Below are positions 8,506 to 18,396 of a stretch of 43,601 nt of DNA, one piece after another. The notes beneath the pieces were generated by a model that did no database searches, was not told the DNA's origin, and was given only the letters and a program-made list of their open reading frames with translations. The translations under genes were made by a program, and so were the position numbers. This stretch comes from an uncultured Pelagibacteraceae bacterium. Its GTDB lineage: Bacteria; Pseudomonadota; Alphaproteobacteria; Pelagibacterales; Pelagibacteraceae. The stretch lies in contig CACLSS010000006.1 of NCBI GenBank assembly GCA_902609645.1, positions 1-43,601 on the forward strand, read 5' to 3'. Each line of letters opens with the position of its first letter. The stretch's first letter is position 1.

Positions 8506-9108
8506 TTATTGATTTTCCTCTGGGATTAAAAAAAAACTTTTTTTAATATTAGAATTTTTAATTAAATTTTCAATTTTTAATAATGTGATATTGTTATTAA
8601 TATCAACTAACCTCCAACCATTTAAATTATAGTTTTTCTTATTGAAAAATAATGTTATCTCCCCTTTATTTTTATTAAAATATTTAATTTCAATAAAATT
8701 TTTATTTGGTAAGTTCTCCCCACTTGAAATCAATTCAGAGAATTTTTCTTTATTAAGAATATCGGTAAAAAAAGATTGTGACACTGGATATCTATAAATT
8801 TTCTTATATCTTTTGTGATAAATTACTAAAACTCTATTGTTTATAATAAGTTCTTTTTGATTTTCGTCTTTATAAAGACATCTTAAGAAATAAGGCCTTT
8901 TTAAAAAACAAGTTCCTCTTTCATTTTTATCAAATGATTTTTGAGTAAAATCAAATTTAAGAGTTTCTGATGAATTAAAATTATTAATAATACTTATTTT
9001 TTCAATAGCTTTTAATGAACCAAAATAGCCTATAAAAATGATTGTTATTAAAATTATAGTTATATTTTTTTTTAGCAAAAAACTATAAAACCTCTCTTTT
9101 ACCAACAT
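8506..9108 (-). CDS. lolA: Outer-membrane lipoprotein carrier protein LolA-like
   Basis: This is probably the periplasmic chaperone that receives lipoproteins from LolCDE and takes them to the outer membrane. A hydrophobic segment (residues about 15-34) forms the signal peptide or anchor. The mature part has the LolA strand pattern FDFTQKS, then [17 protein letters not shown] (family KPgrfRweY), [16 protein letters not shown], and a divergent C-terminal half. It has 200 residues and directly follows ftsK with a 26 bp overlap; the ftsK-lolA order is conserved in alphaproteobacteria and supports the call. Sequence similarity is weak outside those motifs. Confidence 0.78.
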   Translation of the reverse strand: MLVKERFYSFLLKKNITIILITIIFIGYFGSLKAIEKISIINNFNSSETLKFDFTQKSFDKNERGTCFLKRPYFLRCLYKDENQKELIINNRVLVIYHKRYKKIYRYPVSQSFFTDILNKEKFSELISSGENLPNKNFIEIKYFNKNKGEITLFFNKKNYNLNGWRLVDINNNITLLKIENLIKNSNIKKSFFLIPEENQ

Positions 9109-11152
9109 GGTTTGCTTTGCTAACTACCCCATTATCTTCCATTTGGTCAATTATTCTAGCTGCACGGTTATAGCCTATTTGAAGTTTTCTTTGTAAAAAA
9201 CTTGTTGAGGCTTTTTTTTCAGTTTGTACAATTTTGATTGCCGAGTCGTATAATTCATCATTTCCATCTAATGACAAACTATCATTTTTCTCACCTACGT
9301 TGATTGCAGTTATTTCGTCAATATAATCTGGTTCACCTTGCGATCTTAAAAAACTATTAACTTTTTCTATTTCACTTTCAGAAACATATGGACCATGAAT
9401 TCTAAATATTTTATTGGCTGATGACATAAATAACATATCGCCTTTTCCTAAAAGTTGCTCTGCTCCTTGTTCCCCTAAAATTGTTTTACTGTCAATTTTC
9501 GAACTTACTTGAAAAGATATTCTAGTAGGAAAATTTGCTTTGATTGTTCCAGTTATTACATCTACACTAGGTCTTTGAGTAGCCATTATAATATGGATAC
9601 CAGCTGCTCTCGCCATTGCCGATAACTTTTGAACATATCCCTCAATTTCTTTACCAGACACTAACATTAGATCTGACATTTCATCTACAACAACAACAAT
9701 GTACGGCATTTTAAGTTTGTGTTTTTGATTATATCCATCAATATTTTTAACACCTTCAGAGCTCATCAACCTATATCTGCTCTCCATTTCTTTAACAGTC
9801 CAACTTAATGCAGAAGTAGCTTTTTTTGCATCCGTGATTACAGATGTTAATAAATGAGGAATTCCTTCGTAAGATGATAGCTCTAACATTTTTGGATCAA
9901 TTAGAATAAATTTACAATTATCGGGACCGTGCTTGTATAACAGAGACATAATTATACTGTTAATACAAACTGATTTACCTGAACCAGTGGTTCCAGCCAC
10001 CAAAAGATGTGGCATTGATGTTAAGTCGACCGTTATAGGAGTTCCCGAAATAGTTTTTCCAAGAGCAATAGGCAAACTATTTTCTTTTTTACCAAAACTA
10101 TCTGAGGATATTATCTCTGAAAGATATACATCATCTCTTCGTGTGTTTGGAATTTCTATACCAACAGTATTTTTGCCAGGTATGACGGATACTCTTGTGG
10201 ATACAGAGCTTGTATGTCGGGCAATATCATCAGATAAATTAATGATTTTTGAAACTTTTACCCCTGGTGCTGGTTCAAATTCGTATAAAGTCACTACAGG
10301 ACCATTACTAATTTTTTTTATTTTACCCTGAACACCGAAATCTAGAAGTATTTTTTCTAAAAAATCTGAGCCAATGTTTTTGGTACCCGGTTTTGTTATT
10401 AATAAACCTTTGTTTTTTTCTAAAAGGGAAAGAGACGGCAATATATATTTATTAGTTTTATTTTCTGTATTTTTAATTTTAAAACTAAAGGATTGCTGTT
10501 TTTCTTGACCTAAATTTATATCATCCTGTATCTCTTCTTCTGAGATGTCTCCAATATTTATTTTGCCATCATCAACTTGATCACTTTTTTTGGCAAAAAA
10601 TTTAAAAATTTTTATAAAGTTAATTGATGAACTTAAAACAAAAAAAGCTAATGTTAAAATAAGAAAACTAATTTTAAAATATTCATTCTCAATCATTGGA
10701 AAAAAACTAATAAAGAAACTGTAACTTCTCTCCCCTACAAATCCAGAATTACCATTATCAATTAACCAAAATGAATTATTAAAACTTGAATAAACGAACA
10801 GACAGCCAAAGAATATACTCGCGCAAAGGTAAAAAGATTTAGCTAATAAGTTCTCAATTTTTTTATTTATAATTAAATTTATTCCCCAAGACAAAATGCA
10901 AATGCCAATTACAAATGACATTAATCCAAAACTTTGAAGAAAAAAATCAGCTGTTACATTTGAATAATAATAGAAAATATTTACGGGCTCAGGACCTTCT
11001 ACTTTATAAATTAATGTTGTGTTTTCAGGAGAATAAAAAGCTAAAGTGAATGTAAATAAGAAACATAATGCAATTAAAATTAGTCCAAATAACTCTATTA
11101 GACGTCTTTTCGTAAAACTTGCGACATTACTTAGTAAAATATTTAATTGCAT
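9083..11152 (-). CDS. ftsK: DNA translocase FtsK
   Basis: FtsK is a septal DNA pump that clears and aligns chromosome termini during division. The N-terminal 190 residues hold four membrane segments. A short linker follows instead of the long E. coli one. The motor has Walker [10 protein letters not shown] and Walker [12 protein letters not shown], with the RecA-like segment [20 protein letters not shown]. The C-terminal 65 residues form the gamma winged-helix domain ([20 protein letters not shown]) that reads KOPS. I chose the ATG at 11152, preceded by an AGGTG, over a GTG four codons upstream. It has about 689 residues. Confidence 0.95.
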   Translation of the reverse strand: MQLNILLSNVASFTKRRLIELFGLILIALCFLFTFTLAFYSPENTTLIYKVEGPEPVNIFYYYSNVTADFFLQSFGLMSFVIGICILSWGINLIINKKIENLLAKSFYLCASIFFGCLFVYSSFNNSFWLIDNGNSGFVGERSYSFFISFFPMIENEYFKISFLILTLAFFVLSSSINFIKIFKFFAKKSDQVDDGKINIGDISEEEIQDDINLGQEKQQSFSFKIKNTENKTNKYILPSLSLLEKNKGLLITKPGTKNIGSDFLEKILLDFGVQGKIKKISNGPVVTLYEFEPAPGVKVSKIINLSDDIARHTSSVSTRVSVIPGKNTVGIEIPNTRRDDVYLSEIISSDSFGKKENSLPIALGKTISGTPITVDLTSMPHLLVAGTTGSGKSVCINSIIMSLLYKHGPDNCKFILIDPKMLELSSYEGIPHLLTSVITDAKKATSALSWTVKEMESRYRLMSSEGVKNIDGYNQKHKLKMPYIVVVVDEMSDLMLVSGKEIEGYVQKLSAMARAAGIHIIMATQRPSVDVITGTIKANFPTRISFQVSSKIDSKTILGEQGAEQLLGKGDMLFMSSANKIFRIHGPYVSESEIEKVNSFLRSQGEPDYIDEITAINVGEKNDSLSLDGNDELYDSAIKIVQTEKKASTSFLQRKLQIGYNRAARIIDQMEDNGVVSKANHVGKREVL

Positions 11153-11213
11153 TTCTCGAATCACCTAGTTTACTTTGTATCATTTAAATAAAATTGATAA
11201 AATTCATAAAAAT

Positions 11214-12359
11214 ATGAAAAAACAAAAAATTTGCGTTATTGGAGATGGATTATCAGGTTTAACAGCAGCTCTGGTGCTTAGTGATTTAGATATCGATGTA
11301 GATTTTATTATTAAAAATAAACAAGAAAGAAAAATAAATGATCCAAGAATTACTGCTATTTCCCCAACTAATTTTAAATTTCTTAATAAATATTTGGACA
11401 AAAAAGATACTAAACTATTTTGGCCATGCAAAAGAATTAATTTATTTTACGAAAAAATAAATCAACTTTATAATTTCATTAATTTTTCTGAGGATCAAAA
11501 AAATCTTTTATATATAATAAAAAATAATGATCTTAAAAAAGTTTTCTTAAAAAAAATTAAAAGAAAAAAAAATATTAAAATTATAAATAATGAAGTAAAA
11601 AAAGTTGATACTAATAATTCCTGTATTCTATCTGGAAAAAAAAGTTATGCTTATGATTTGATATTATTATGTGTTGGAAGAAGTTCAAAAATAATTTCAG
11701 AGTTTGTTGGAAAAAGATACATCCAAAAAGATGACAAAGAAATTGCTTTAACATCCACAGTTAGTCATAATATTAACATTAGCGACCCAAGACAGTACTT
11801 TTTAAAAGAGGGCCCACTTGCGATTTTACCAATTAATGAAAAAAACTTTTCCTTTGTTTGGAGTGTTTCAAATAAATTTAAAAATAAAAATATAAATGAT
11901 CTTGTTTATAATAAATTAAAACAAATATTAGGTAATAAAACAAATATAAATTTTAATAAAATTATTACTTATCCAATTTCTTTTAAATTCAATTCTATTT
12001 TTTCGAAAAATAACTCACTAGTTTTAGGTGATGGTTCTTATAATGTTCATCCAGTAGCAGGCCAAGGTTTCAATTTGATAATAAGAGATATTATGAAATT
12101 ATTTCAATTCGTTGAATATAATCAGTCTTTAGGTTTGCCAATTAAAGACTCTGAGATTATTAAGAAGTTTGTAAGTTCAAGAAAACCAGAAAACCTACTT
12201 TTTGGTTTAGGAATAAATTTAACAAATAGTTTTTTTAAACAAAATAAAATCACTTCTCCGATAAAGGACTTCATTTTAAGTGATATTAATAAGTTTAATT
12301 TTTTAAAGGAAATGAGTATTAAAATTTCTGATAAAGGGATTATTCAATCCTTTAAATAA
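11214..12359 (+). CDS. FAD-dependent UbiH/UbiF-family hydroxylase (ubiquinone biosynthesis)
   Basis: This is a class A flavoprotein monooxygenase of the family that hydroxylates the ubiquinone ring. The N-terminal VIGDGLSGLTAALVLS is the FAD dinucleotide-binding motif, DPRITAISPTN corresponds to the family DxRalAl segment, and LVLGDGSYNVHPVAGQGFNL is the second FAD/ribityl motif. The last is unusual in reading GDGSY where most members have GDAAH. I chose the ATG at 11214 (381 residues) over one at 11175, which adds 13 non-conserved residues. Which ring position it modifies (UbiH, F, I, L or M type) cannot be told. It diverges from ftsK across 61 bp. Confidence 0.82.
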   Translation: MKKQKICVIGDGLSGLTAALVLSDLDIDVDFIIKNKQERKINDPRITAISPTNFKFLNKYLDKKDTKLFWPCKRINLFYEKINQLYNFINFSEDQKNLLYIIKNNDLKKVFLKKIKRKKNIKIINNEVKKVDTNNSCILSGKKSYAYDLILLCVGRSSKIISEFVGKRYIQKDDKEIALTSTVSHNINISDPRQYFLKEGPLAILPINEKNFSFVWSVSNKFKNKNINDLVYNKLKQILGNKTNINFNKIITYPISFKFNSIFSKNNSLVLGDGSYNVHPVAGQGFNLIIRDIMKLFQFVEYNQSLGLPIKDSEIIKKFVSSRKPENLLFGLGINLTNSFFKQNKITSPIKDFILSDINKFNFLKEMSIKISDKGIIQSFK

Positions 12360-12363
12360 AATA

Positions 12364-12816
12364 TCATTTATTTTTTTCAAATTCTAAAAGTTTTCTTTTA
12401 AGATTTTTACCTCCTGTTGCAGAAAATCCAGCCAATGATCCGTCAGATCTTATGACTCTATGGCATGGTATAGCTAGAATATGTTGATTTTGACCACAAA
12501 TCTTTCCAATATATCTTGGTGATAATCTGAATTTTTTAGCAATCTCCCCATAACTTTTGGTTTTCCCTTTTTTAATTTTTCTAAGCTCATTCCAAATTTT
12601 TTTTTGGATCATCTTACCCTCAATTTTTAATGGAAGATTTATAAGTTTCGTCTCACCTCTAAAAAATAAATTAATATTACTTTTAAGTTTATTTAATAAA
12701 AATGAAGTTTTCCCTTGTTTTGATGACTTTTTAAAACGAATAGAAGTTATTTTGTTTTTTTGCTCTGTTGCTGTAATCCAGCCAAACTTAGTACTAAAAC
12801 AAATAGCATTTTGCAT
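12364..12816 (-). CDS. ogt: Methylated-DNA-protein-cysteine methyltransferase
   Basis: This is a suicide repair protein that transfers the methyl group from O6-methylguanine or O4-methylthymine to its own cysteine. The active-site motif IPCHRVIRSDGSLAGF is complete, followed by GGKNLKRKLLEFE. The helix-turn-helix segment KGKTKSYGEIAKKFRLSPRY precedes it with the usual Arg finger region. There is no Ada regulatory domain. I chose the ATG at 12816 (150 residues); a TTG eight codons upstream is also in frame. It sits head to head with mnmE. Confidence 0.92.
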   Translation of the reverse strand: MQNAICFSTKFGWITATEQKNKITSIRFKKSSKQGKTSFLLNKLKSNINLFFRGETKLINLPLKIEGKMIQKKIWNELRKIKKGKTKSYGEIAKKFRLSPRYIGKICGQNQHILAIPCHRVIRSDGSLAGFSATGGKNLKRKLLEFEKNK

Positions 12817-12850
12817 ATATTCTATGTTAATAAAAAACAAAATTTAATAA

Positions 12851-14185
12851 ATGAATATATTTGCATTATCCTCAGGAAAAGGCCCAAGCGGCATAGCTAT
12901 AGTAAGAATATCGGGTCCGCAGACACTCAATATTTGTAAGTCTCTAACTAATGAAAAAAATATTAAGTCTAATGAGATAAATTTATGTAAATTTATAGAT
13001 CCAAAAAATAAAAAAATTATTGATCCCGAAGCACTACTTTTGTGGTTTCCTAAACCCCATAGTTTCACAGGGGATGATTTGGCGGAACTTCATATTCATG
13101 GAAGTAATGCTGTAATAAGTTACCTTTTAAAGGTTCTATCAGACCAAAAAAATTGCCGGTTAGCTGAACCAGGAGAATTCACTAAAATTGCTTTTCAGAA
13201 TAATAAGATAGATCTTATCAAAGCAGAAAGTATTGGAGATTTAATACATGCTGAAACTGAGCTTCAAAGGGAACAAGCAGCAAATTTAGTCCAAGGATAC
13301 GCATCCAAATATTATGAAAATTTAAGAAAAAAATTAGTTAAATCATTATCGTATATAGAGGCTAAAATAGACTTTGCAGAAGATGATCTTCCTGGAAGTG
13401 TTTTAAGGGAAGTTCAAAAATCAATTAAACAAGTCCACACTGATATTAAACAAATTCTAGAGGACCAAAAAGTTGGGGAAAAAATAAGAGATGGTTTTAG
13501 AATATCTATCATAGGAGACGTTAACGCTGGGAAGTCATCTTTATTAAATCTTCTTGCAAAAAGAGATGCTGCAATTGTTTCGGAGGAGGAAGGTACTACA
13601 AGAGATGTGGTTGAGACCTATTTAAATATAGATGGATATCCTGTTATTTTGGCTGATACTGCGGGTATAAGAAAAACTAAAAATAAGGTCGAAAAAGAGG
13701 GTATTAAAAGAGCTATTAAAAAAGCAAAAGAGGCTGATTTAACTTTAGTCATTATTGATGTATTAAAAAAAAAAATTAACAAAGATGTTAAAAAATTAAT
13801 TAATAAAGACTGTATATTAGTTTTTAATAAATCTGATTTAAGCAAAAAAACTCCAAAAAATGAATTTAATAAGAATGATCAAATTTTAATATCGGTAAAA
13901 AATAGTAAAAACATCGACAGGCTCATAAAGACAATAAAAGAGAAGCTAAGTAAAAAATTTATGAAAGCAAACAATATTCTGGTCACTAGAGAGAGGCATC
14001 GAGCAAAACTTAATGCAGCATTAAAAGAAATAGAAAAATTTTTAAAGAAAGATCAAAAAAAAGAGATAGAGACAGCCGCAGAAGACCTTAGACTTGCCAC
14101 AAGACATCTTGGAAGCATAGTAGGCAAGGTTGATGTGGAAGAAATACTAGCATCTATATTTCAGGACTTTTGTATTGGTAAATAA
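12851..14185 (+). CDS. mnmE: tRNA uridine-5-carboxymethylaminomethyl modification GTPase MnmE
   Basis: MnmE works with MnmG to install the (carboxymethyl)aminomethyl group on U34 of several tRNAs. The N-terminal formyl-THF-binding domain opens with IFALSSGKGPSGIAIVRISG. The inserted G domain (about residues 210-370) has G1 GDVNAGKSS, the K-loop and G2 region EEGTTRDV, G3 DTAG and G4 NKSD. The protein ends in FCIGK, with the functional Cys that completes the C-x-G-K tail. It has 444 residues. mnmG begins 47 bp downstream, so the two partner proteins are neighbours. Confidence 0.96.
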   Translation: MNIFALSSGKGPSGIAIVRISGPQTLNICKSLTNEKNIKSNEINLCKFIDPKNKKIIDPEALLLWFPKPHSFTGDDLAELHIHGSNAVISYLLKVLSDQKNCRLAEPGEFTKIAFQNNKIDLIKAESIGDLIHAETELQREQAANLVQGYASKYYENLRKKLVKSLSYIEAKIDFAEDDLPGSVLREVQKSIKQVHTDIKQILEDQKVGEKIRDGFRISIIGDVNAGKSSLLNLLAKRDAAIVSEEEGTTRDVVETYLNIDGYPVILADTAGIRKTKNKVEKEGIKRAIKKAKEADLTLVIIDVLKKKINKDVKKLINKDCILVFNKSDLSKKTPKNEFNKNDQILISVKNSKNIDRLIKTIKEKLSKKFMKANNILVTRERHRAKLNAALKEIEKFLKKDQKKEIETAAEDLRLATRHLGSIVGKVDVEEILASIFQDFCIGK

Positions 14186-14232
14186 CTCATCTTTGAGCTT
14201 GTAAAATCATATTTCATCGATACATTCTATAA

Positions 14233-16104
14233 ATGAACAATAAAATGACCTTTGATGTGGCTGTAATAGGCGGCGGACACGCTGGATGTGAGGCAGCAGC
14301 GGCATCGGCCAGAATAGGCGTAAATACTGGTCTTTTTACACATAAAATAGAGACTATAGGTGAAATGTCGTGTAATCCGGCTATCGGAGGGCTAGGCAAG
14401 GGTCACTTGGTCCGAGAAATTGATGCCTTGGATGGTGTCATGGGTAATGTAGCTGACAAATCAGGAATTCAGTTCAGATTATTAAATAGAAGCAGAGGTC
14501 CAGCAGTCCGAGGACCACGAACCCAATCAGACAGAAAGCTTTATAAGAAATATATGCAGGAGTTATTACTTAACTATGAAAATTTAGAAGTGATAGCCGA
14601 TCCTGTTGTGAAATTTATCTTCGAGAAAGATAAAATCAAAGGCTTCATCTGTCAAAGCGGAAAAGAAATAGAGTGTAGTCAGCTAATTCTTACCACAGGA
14701 ACTTTTTTAAATGGTTTAATACATATAGGTGAAAAACAGATACCAGCAGGGAGATATGATGAAAAACCATCTACAGGGCTGAGTGAACAATTACAAAAAT
14801 TTAATATCAAAATTGGAAGGCTAAAAACAGGTACACCTCCACGGTTAGATGGAAGAACTATAAATTATGAAAATCTTGAAATGCAACCAGCAGATATTGA
14901 ACCATATTTTTTTTCATTCCTAACTACCAAAGCAATCAATAAACAAATTAGTTGTGGGATGACTTACACTAATGACACTGTACATAAAATCATAAGTGAT
15001 AATATTTCAAGAAGTGCAATGTACTCTGGTAACATCAAAGGTGTGGGCCCAAGATACTGTCCCTCCATCGAGGACAAAGTTGTTAAATTTAAAGAAAAGC
15101 AAAAGCACCAAATTTTTTTAGAGCCAGAAGGATTAGATGATCACACAGTTTACCCCAATGGTATTTCGACCTCGCTACCAGAGGATGTTCAACTCAAAAT
15201 ATTAGCCAAAATTAAGGGCCTAGAACATGTCAAAATGGTAAGAGCAGGATATGCAATAGAGTATGATTATGTTGACCCAAGGGAGCTAAAAGCGAGTCTA
15301 GAAGCCAAGAAAATAGGGTCTCTTTTTTTGGCTGGTCAAATTAATGGGACGACAGGCTACGAGGAAGCAGCAGCACAAGGATTGATAGCTGGAATTAATG
15401 CTGCTCTAAAAGTAAAAAAAGAAGGTGAGTTTATTTTAGACAGAGCTAGTTCATACATTGGTGTTATGATTGACGATCTTATCACAAAAGGCGTTTCTGA
15501 ACCGTACAGAATGTTTACGTCTAGAGCCGAATATCGATTGTCACTAAGAGCAGATAATGCTGATAAAAGACTTACTCCTATTGGTATCAAAATTAATTTA
15601 CTAAAAGATGATAGAAAAAAATTATTTAATGAGAAACAAAAAAAAATTAACAGCTTGGAAACTTCTTTATCCAAAAAATTTATTACACCAAATGCCGCCG
15701 CAAAACACTCAATTAAGATTGCGATGGATGGAGTTAAAAGATCTGGATTAGATATTTTAGGTATAAGCAATGTCAAATTAAATTTAGTGAGAAGCATTTG
15801 GGCTGATATACCCTATTATGGACACTCTATTGATGAGCAGGTTGAAATAAACGCTCATTATTCAGGTTACTTACCTAAACAAGAAAGCGATATTAAAACT
15901 TTCAAAAAAGATGAAGGTCTAGTGATACCTGTTGAGATCGACTACGATTCTTTTAGCGGTCTTTCCAATGAAGTTAAGTCTAAATTGAAATTAATTAGAC
16001 CAAAGACCTTAGGACAGGCCCTCAGGATCGATGGAGTCACCCCAGCTGCAGCAATAATCTTGCTGGGAGCTATAAAAAAGGCAAAACATAGAGTTCCGGC
16101 CTAG
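14233..16104 (+). CDS. mnmG: tRNA uridine-5-carboxymethylaminomethyl modification enzyme MnmG
   Basis: MnmG is the FAD- and NADH-dependent partner of MnmE. FAD binding is shown by [12 protein letters not shown]. The family segments [20 protein letters not shown] and [16 protein letters not shown] are intact, as are [10 protein letters not shown] and [16 protein letters not shown]. The C-terminal helical domain that contacts MnmE and tRNA is present. The length of 623 residues is full. rsmG starts 7 bp after its stop. The region mnmG-rsmG-parA-parB is a standard origin-proximal block. Confidence 0.97.
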   Translation: MNNKMTFDVAVIGGGHAGCEAAAASARIGVNTGLFTHKIETIGEMSCNPAIGGLGKGHLVREIDALDGVMGNVADKSGIQFRLLNRSRGPAVRGPRTQSDRKLYKKYMQELLLNYENLEVIADPVVKFIFEKDKIKGFICQSGKEIECSQLILTTGTFLNGLIHIGEKQIPAGRYDEKPSTGLSEQLQKFNIKIGRLKTGTPPRLDGRTINYENLEMQPADIEPYFFSFLTTKAINKQISCGMTYTNDTVHKIISDNISRSAMYSGNIKGVGPRYCPSIEDKVVKFKEKQKHQIFLEPEGLDDHTVYPNGISTSLPEDVQLKILAKIKGLEHVKMVRAGYAIEYDYVDPRELKASLEAKKIGSLFLAGQINGTTGYEEAAAQGLIAGINAALKVKKEGEFILDRASSYIGVMIDDLITKGVSEPYRMFTSRAEYRLSLRADNADKRLTPIGIKINLLKDDRKKLFNEKQKKINSLETSLSKKFITPNAAAKHSIKIAMDGVKRSGLDILGISNVKLNLVRSIWADIPYYGHSIDEQVEINAHYSGYLPKQESDIKTFKKDEGLVIPVEIDYDSFSGLSNEVKSKLKLIRPKTLGQALRIDGVTPAAAIILLGAIKKAKHRVPA

Positions 16105-16111
16105 AATCTTG

Positions 16112-16750
16112 ATGAATCCTAGTGAATCTGAGTCAAAATCAAAGCTTATTTTAGCTAAAGATCTGAATTTTAACGAAAAAAAAATTGAACTTACCGAATC
16201 ATATGTGCAGGAGGTTTTAAATTATAATCAAAAGTATAATTTAATCTCTAAACATTCTGAAAAAGAGATTTGGAACCGACATGTTCTTGATTGTGCTCAG
16301 CTCGTTAAGCACATTGATCACAAAAATTTTAATAGTCTAGCTGATTTAGGTACAGGAGCTGGTTTTCCAGGAATTATTCTATCAATATTTTATAGTGATA
16401 TTATCACGTTTCACGTGAAACTTTATGAAAAATCTAAAGTAAAAGTTGATTTCATTAAAGCTATTATCCAAAAATTAAAACTAAAAAACACATATATATA
16501 TGATAATGATTATCAATCTCATGAATTAGATACTGACTATATCTTATGCAGGGCTTTTAAAAAATTGCCTGAACTACTTAGAATTTCACGTGAAACCTCT
16601 AAGAAATCACATAAACTCATTGTAATGCTTGGAAAGAGTGCACAGGAGGAATTAAATAAAGCTTCAAAGGGCCTAATTTATAAGTATAAGCTAGTACCTA
16701 GCATCACAGCAGGTGATTCAAAAATAATAATAATTGATGCTAAAAAATAA
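16112..16750 (+). CDS. rsmG: 16S rRNA (guanine-N7-)-methyltransferase RsmG
   Basis: RsmG uses SAM to methylate G527 of 16S rRNA; loss gives low-level streptomycin resistance in other bacteria. NLISKHSEKEIWNRHVLDC and the SAM-binding LADLGTGAGFPGIILS are the family signatures, and RAFKKLPELL follows. I chose the ATG at 16112, one codon after a TTG. The coding sequence carries two parS-like palindromes, encoding ITFHVKL (16406-) and ISRET (16583-), so part of its codon choice is constrained by centromere function. parA follows after 3 bp. Confidence 0.94.
   Translation: MNPSESESKSKLILAKDLNFNEKKIELTESYVQEVLNYNQKYNLISKHSEKEIWNRHVLDCAQLVKHIDHKNFNSLADLGTGAGFPGIILSIFYSDIITFHVKLYEKSKVKVDFIKAIIQKLKLKNTYIYDNDYQSHELDTDYILCRAFKKLPELLRISRETSKKSHKLIVMLGKSAQEELNKASKGLIYKYKLVPSITAGDSKIIIIDAKK
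16407..16422. other. parS centromere site 1 (inside rsmG)
   Basis: The 14 bp perfect palindrome GTTTCACGTGAAAC (16408-16421) matches 14 of 16 positions of the widely conserved chromosomal parS TGTTTCACGTGAAACA and covers its entire core. It lies 330 bp before parA and about 1.1 kb before parB, the usual location for bacterial parS. ParB should bind here and spread. Confidence 0.9.
16582..16597. other. parS centromere site 2 (inside rsmG)
   Basis: The sequence TTTCACGTGAAAC (16584-16596) contains the 12 bp perfect core palindrome and matches 13 of 16 positions of the parS consensus. It lies 175 bp from site 1 in the same gene. The outer G on the left arm is lost (A at 16583), so binding is likely weaker than at site 1. 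Confidence 0.8.
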
Positions 16751-16753
16751 ATT

Positions 16754-17554
16754 GTGGCTAGATCGATAATATCTGTAATAAATCAAAAAGGTGGAGTTGG
16801 TAAAACTACCACCGTAATAAACTTAGCAACTGCACTAGCGATAAAGGGAAAAAAGACCTTAGTTATAGATCTTGATCCCCAAGGTAACGCAACTACCGGA
16901 CTGGGCAGATCAAATAATAACGAAGATAAAAGCATTTATAATCTACTAATCGGAAAAACTTCAATTAAGAAGGTGGTTCAACAGAGCAGCGTTCCAGGTT
17001 TAGATTTAATAGGTTCTAACGTTAATCTTTCAGGCCTCGAAGTTGAAACAGCTAATGATGCTAACAGAGCTTTTTTGCTTAAGGAGATTATTAAAAATGA
17101 TTTAGATGGCTACCTAAAAAGATACGAAAACATTTTTATTGATTGCCCGCCTTCTTTGAGTTTACTGACAGTGATGTCTTTAGTGGCAGCCGATGAATTA
17201 TTAATACCTCTTCAAACAGAATTTTTTGCTCTGGAAGGAATAACTCAATTAGTAAAAACAATTGACAGGATTAAAATAAATCTAAACCCTGGTTTAGGGA
17301 TTAGAGGAGTGCTTTTAACAATGTTTGATAAAAGAAATAAATTATCTTCCCAAGTAGACTCTGAAGCAAGAAATCATTTTAAGAATAAGGTATACAAAAC
17401 TGTCGTTCCAAGAAACGTGAGGTTATCAGAAGCTCCTTCACATGGCATGCCTTGTTTAATTTATGATAAAAAATGTGCAGGTAGTAAATCATATATAAAT
17501 TTGGCAGAAGAGTTTATTAATCAGCAAAACCAATCATTAGGGAGTGCAGCATGA
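16754..17554 (+). CDS. parA: Chromosome partitioning ATPase ParA
   Basis: ParA is a Walker-type ATPase that moves ParB-parS complexes over the nucleoid. The deviant Walker A is INQKGGVGKTTT near the N-terminus with the signature Lys, IDLDPQGNATTGLG follows, and IDCPPSLSLLT is the Walker B region. The conserved VPRNVRLSEAPSHGMP is near the C-terminus. It starts at GTG 16754, three bases after rsmG, and has 266 residues. There is no N-terminal helix-turn-helix extension, so it is the chromosomal small type. It overlaps parB by ATGA. Confidence 0.96.
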   Translation: MARSIISVINQKGGVGKTTTVINLATALAIKGKKTLVIDLDPQGNATTGLGRSNNNEDKSIYNLLIGKTSIKKVVQQSSVPGLDLIGSNVNLSGLEVETANDANRAFLLKEIIKNDLDGYLKRYENIFIDCPPSLSLLTVMSLVAADELLIPLQTEFFALEGITQLVKTIDRIKINLNPGLGIRGVLLTMFDKRNKLSSQVDSEARNHFKNKVYKTVVPRNVRLSEAPSHGMPCLIYDKKCAGSKSYINLAEEFINQQNQSLGSAA

Positions 17555-18396
17555 ACCCTGCAAAAAAAGGGCTTGGTAGAGGTCTTTCGGCATTGTTCGG
17601 AGATATTGATGACAAATCAACCTCTAGCGATAAAGTCTCAAATACTATTCCTATAGCTGATTTATCAAGAAACAAGTATCAACCTAGAACAATTTTTGAC
17701 GAAGAGAAATTAAACGAGTTATCAAAATCAATCAACGAAAACGGAGTAATACAGCCAATAGCGGTTAGACCAAACAAGTATGAAAAAGGCAAATATGAGA
17801 TTATTGCCGGTGAGAGAAGGTGGCTAGCTGCACAAAGGGCAGGATTAAATAAAGTCCCAGTTATTATACTTGATGTAGATGATCAAAAGAGTCTAGAAAT
17901 AGCGATAGTCGAAAATATCCAAAGACAAGATCTAAACATCATTGAGGAAGCTAAAGGGTACGAAAGATTAATTAAAGAGTTCGGTTACGATCATGAAACG
18001 ATCGCAAAATTCATGTCAAAGAGCAGAAGTCATGTAAGTAATACTTTAAGATTACTAACTCTACCTAAGGATATTATCGGTCTCTTAGAAGAAGAAAAAT
18101 TGACAGCAGGTCAGGCTAGGCCACTTGTTGGTATGCCGAACGCATCTGAAATAGCAGAAAATGTGGTTAAAAAAAAACTTGCTGCAAGAGAGATAGAAAC
18201 TTTTATTAAGGGCAAAAAAAGATCTGCAAAACTTAATGATGAAGATCCTAATATTCAATTTGTTAGAAATGAAATTGAAAGCAAACTTGGATTAAACGTT
18301 AAGATAATAAATAAAAAAAATAATTCTGGTAAAGTTATTATTGAATACAAATCATTAGATCAATTTGATTTAATATCAAAAAAACTTAGGAAGTAG
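17551..18396 (+). CDS. parB: Chromosome partitioning protein ParB
   Basis: ParB is a CTP-dependent clamp that loads at parS. The N-terminus KKGLGRGLSALFGD is the ParA-contacting segment. The CTPase domain has the ENGVIQPIAVRP region and GERRWLAAQRAG. The central KorB-type helix-turn-helix includes ENIQRQDLNIIEEAKGY and MSKSRSHVSNTLRLLTLP, and a C-terminal dimerisation region follows. It has 281 residues. It ends 11 bp inside the convergent holA. Confidence 0.96.
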   Translation: MNPAKKGLGRGLSALFGDIDDKSTSSDKVSNTIPIADLSRNKYQPRTIFDEEKLNELSKSINENGVIQPIAVRPNKYEKGKYEIIAGERRWLAAQRAGLNKVPVIILDVDDQKSLEIAIVENIQRQDLNIIEEAKGYERLIKEFGYDHETIAKFMSKSRSHVSNTLRLLTLPKDIIGLLEEEKLTAGQARPLVGMPNASEIAENVVKKKLAAREIETFIKGKKRSAKLNDEDPNIQFVRNEIESKLGLNVKIINKKNNSGKVIIEYKSLDQFDLISKKLRK

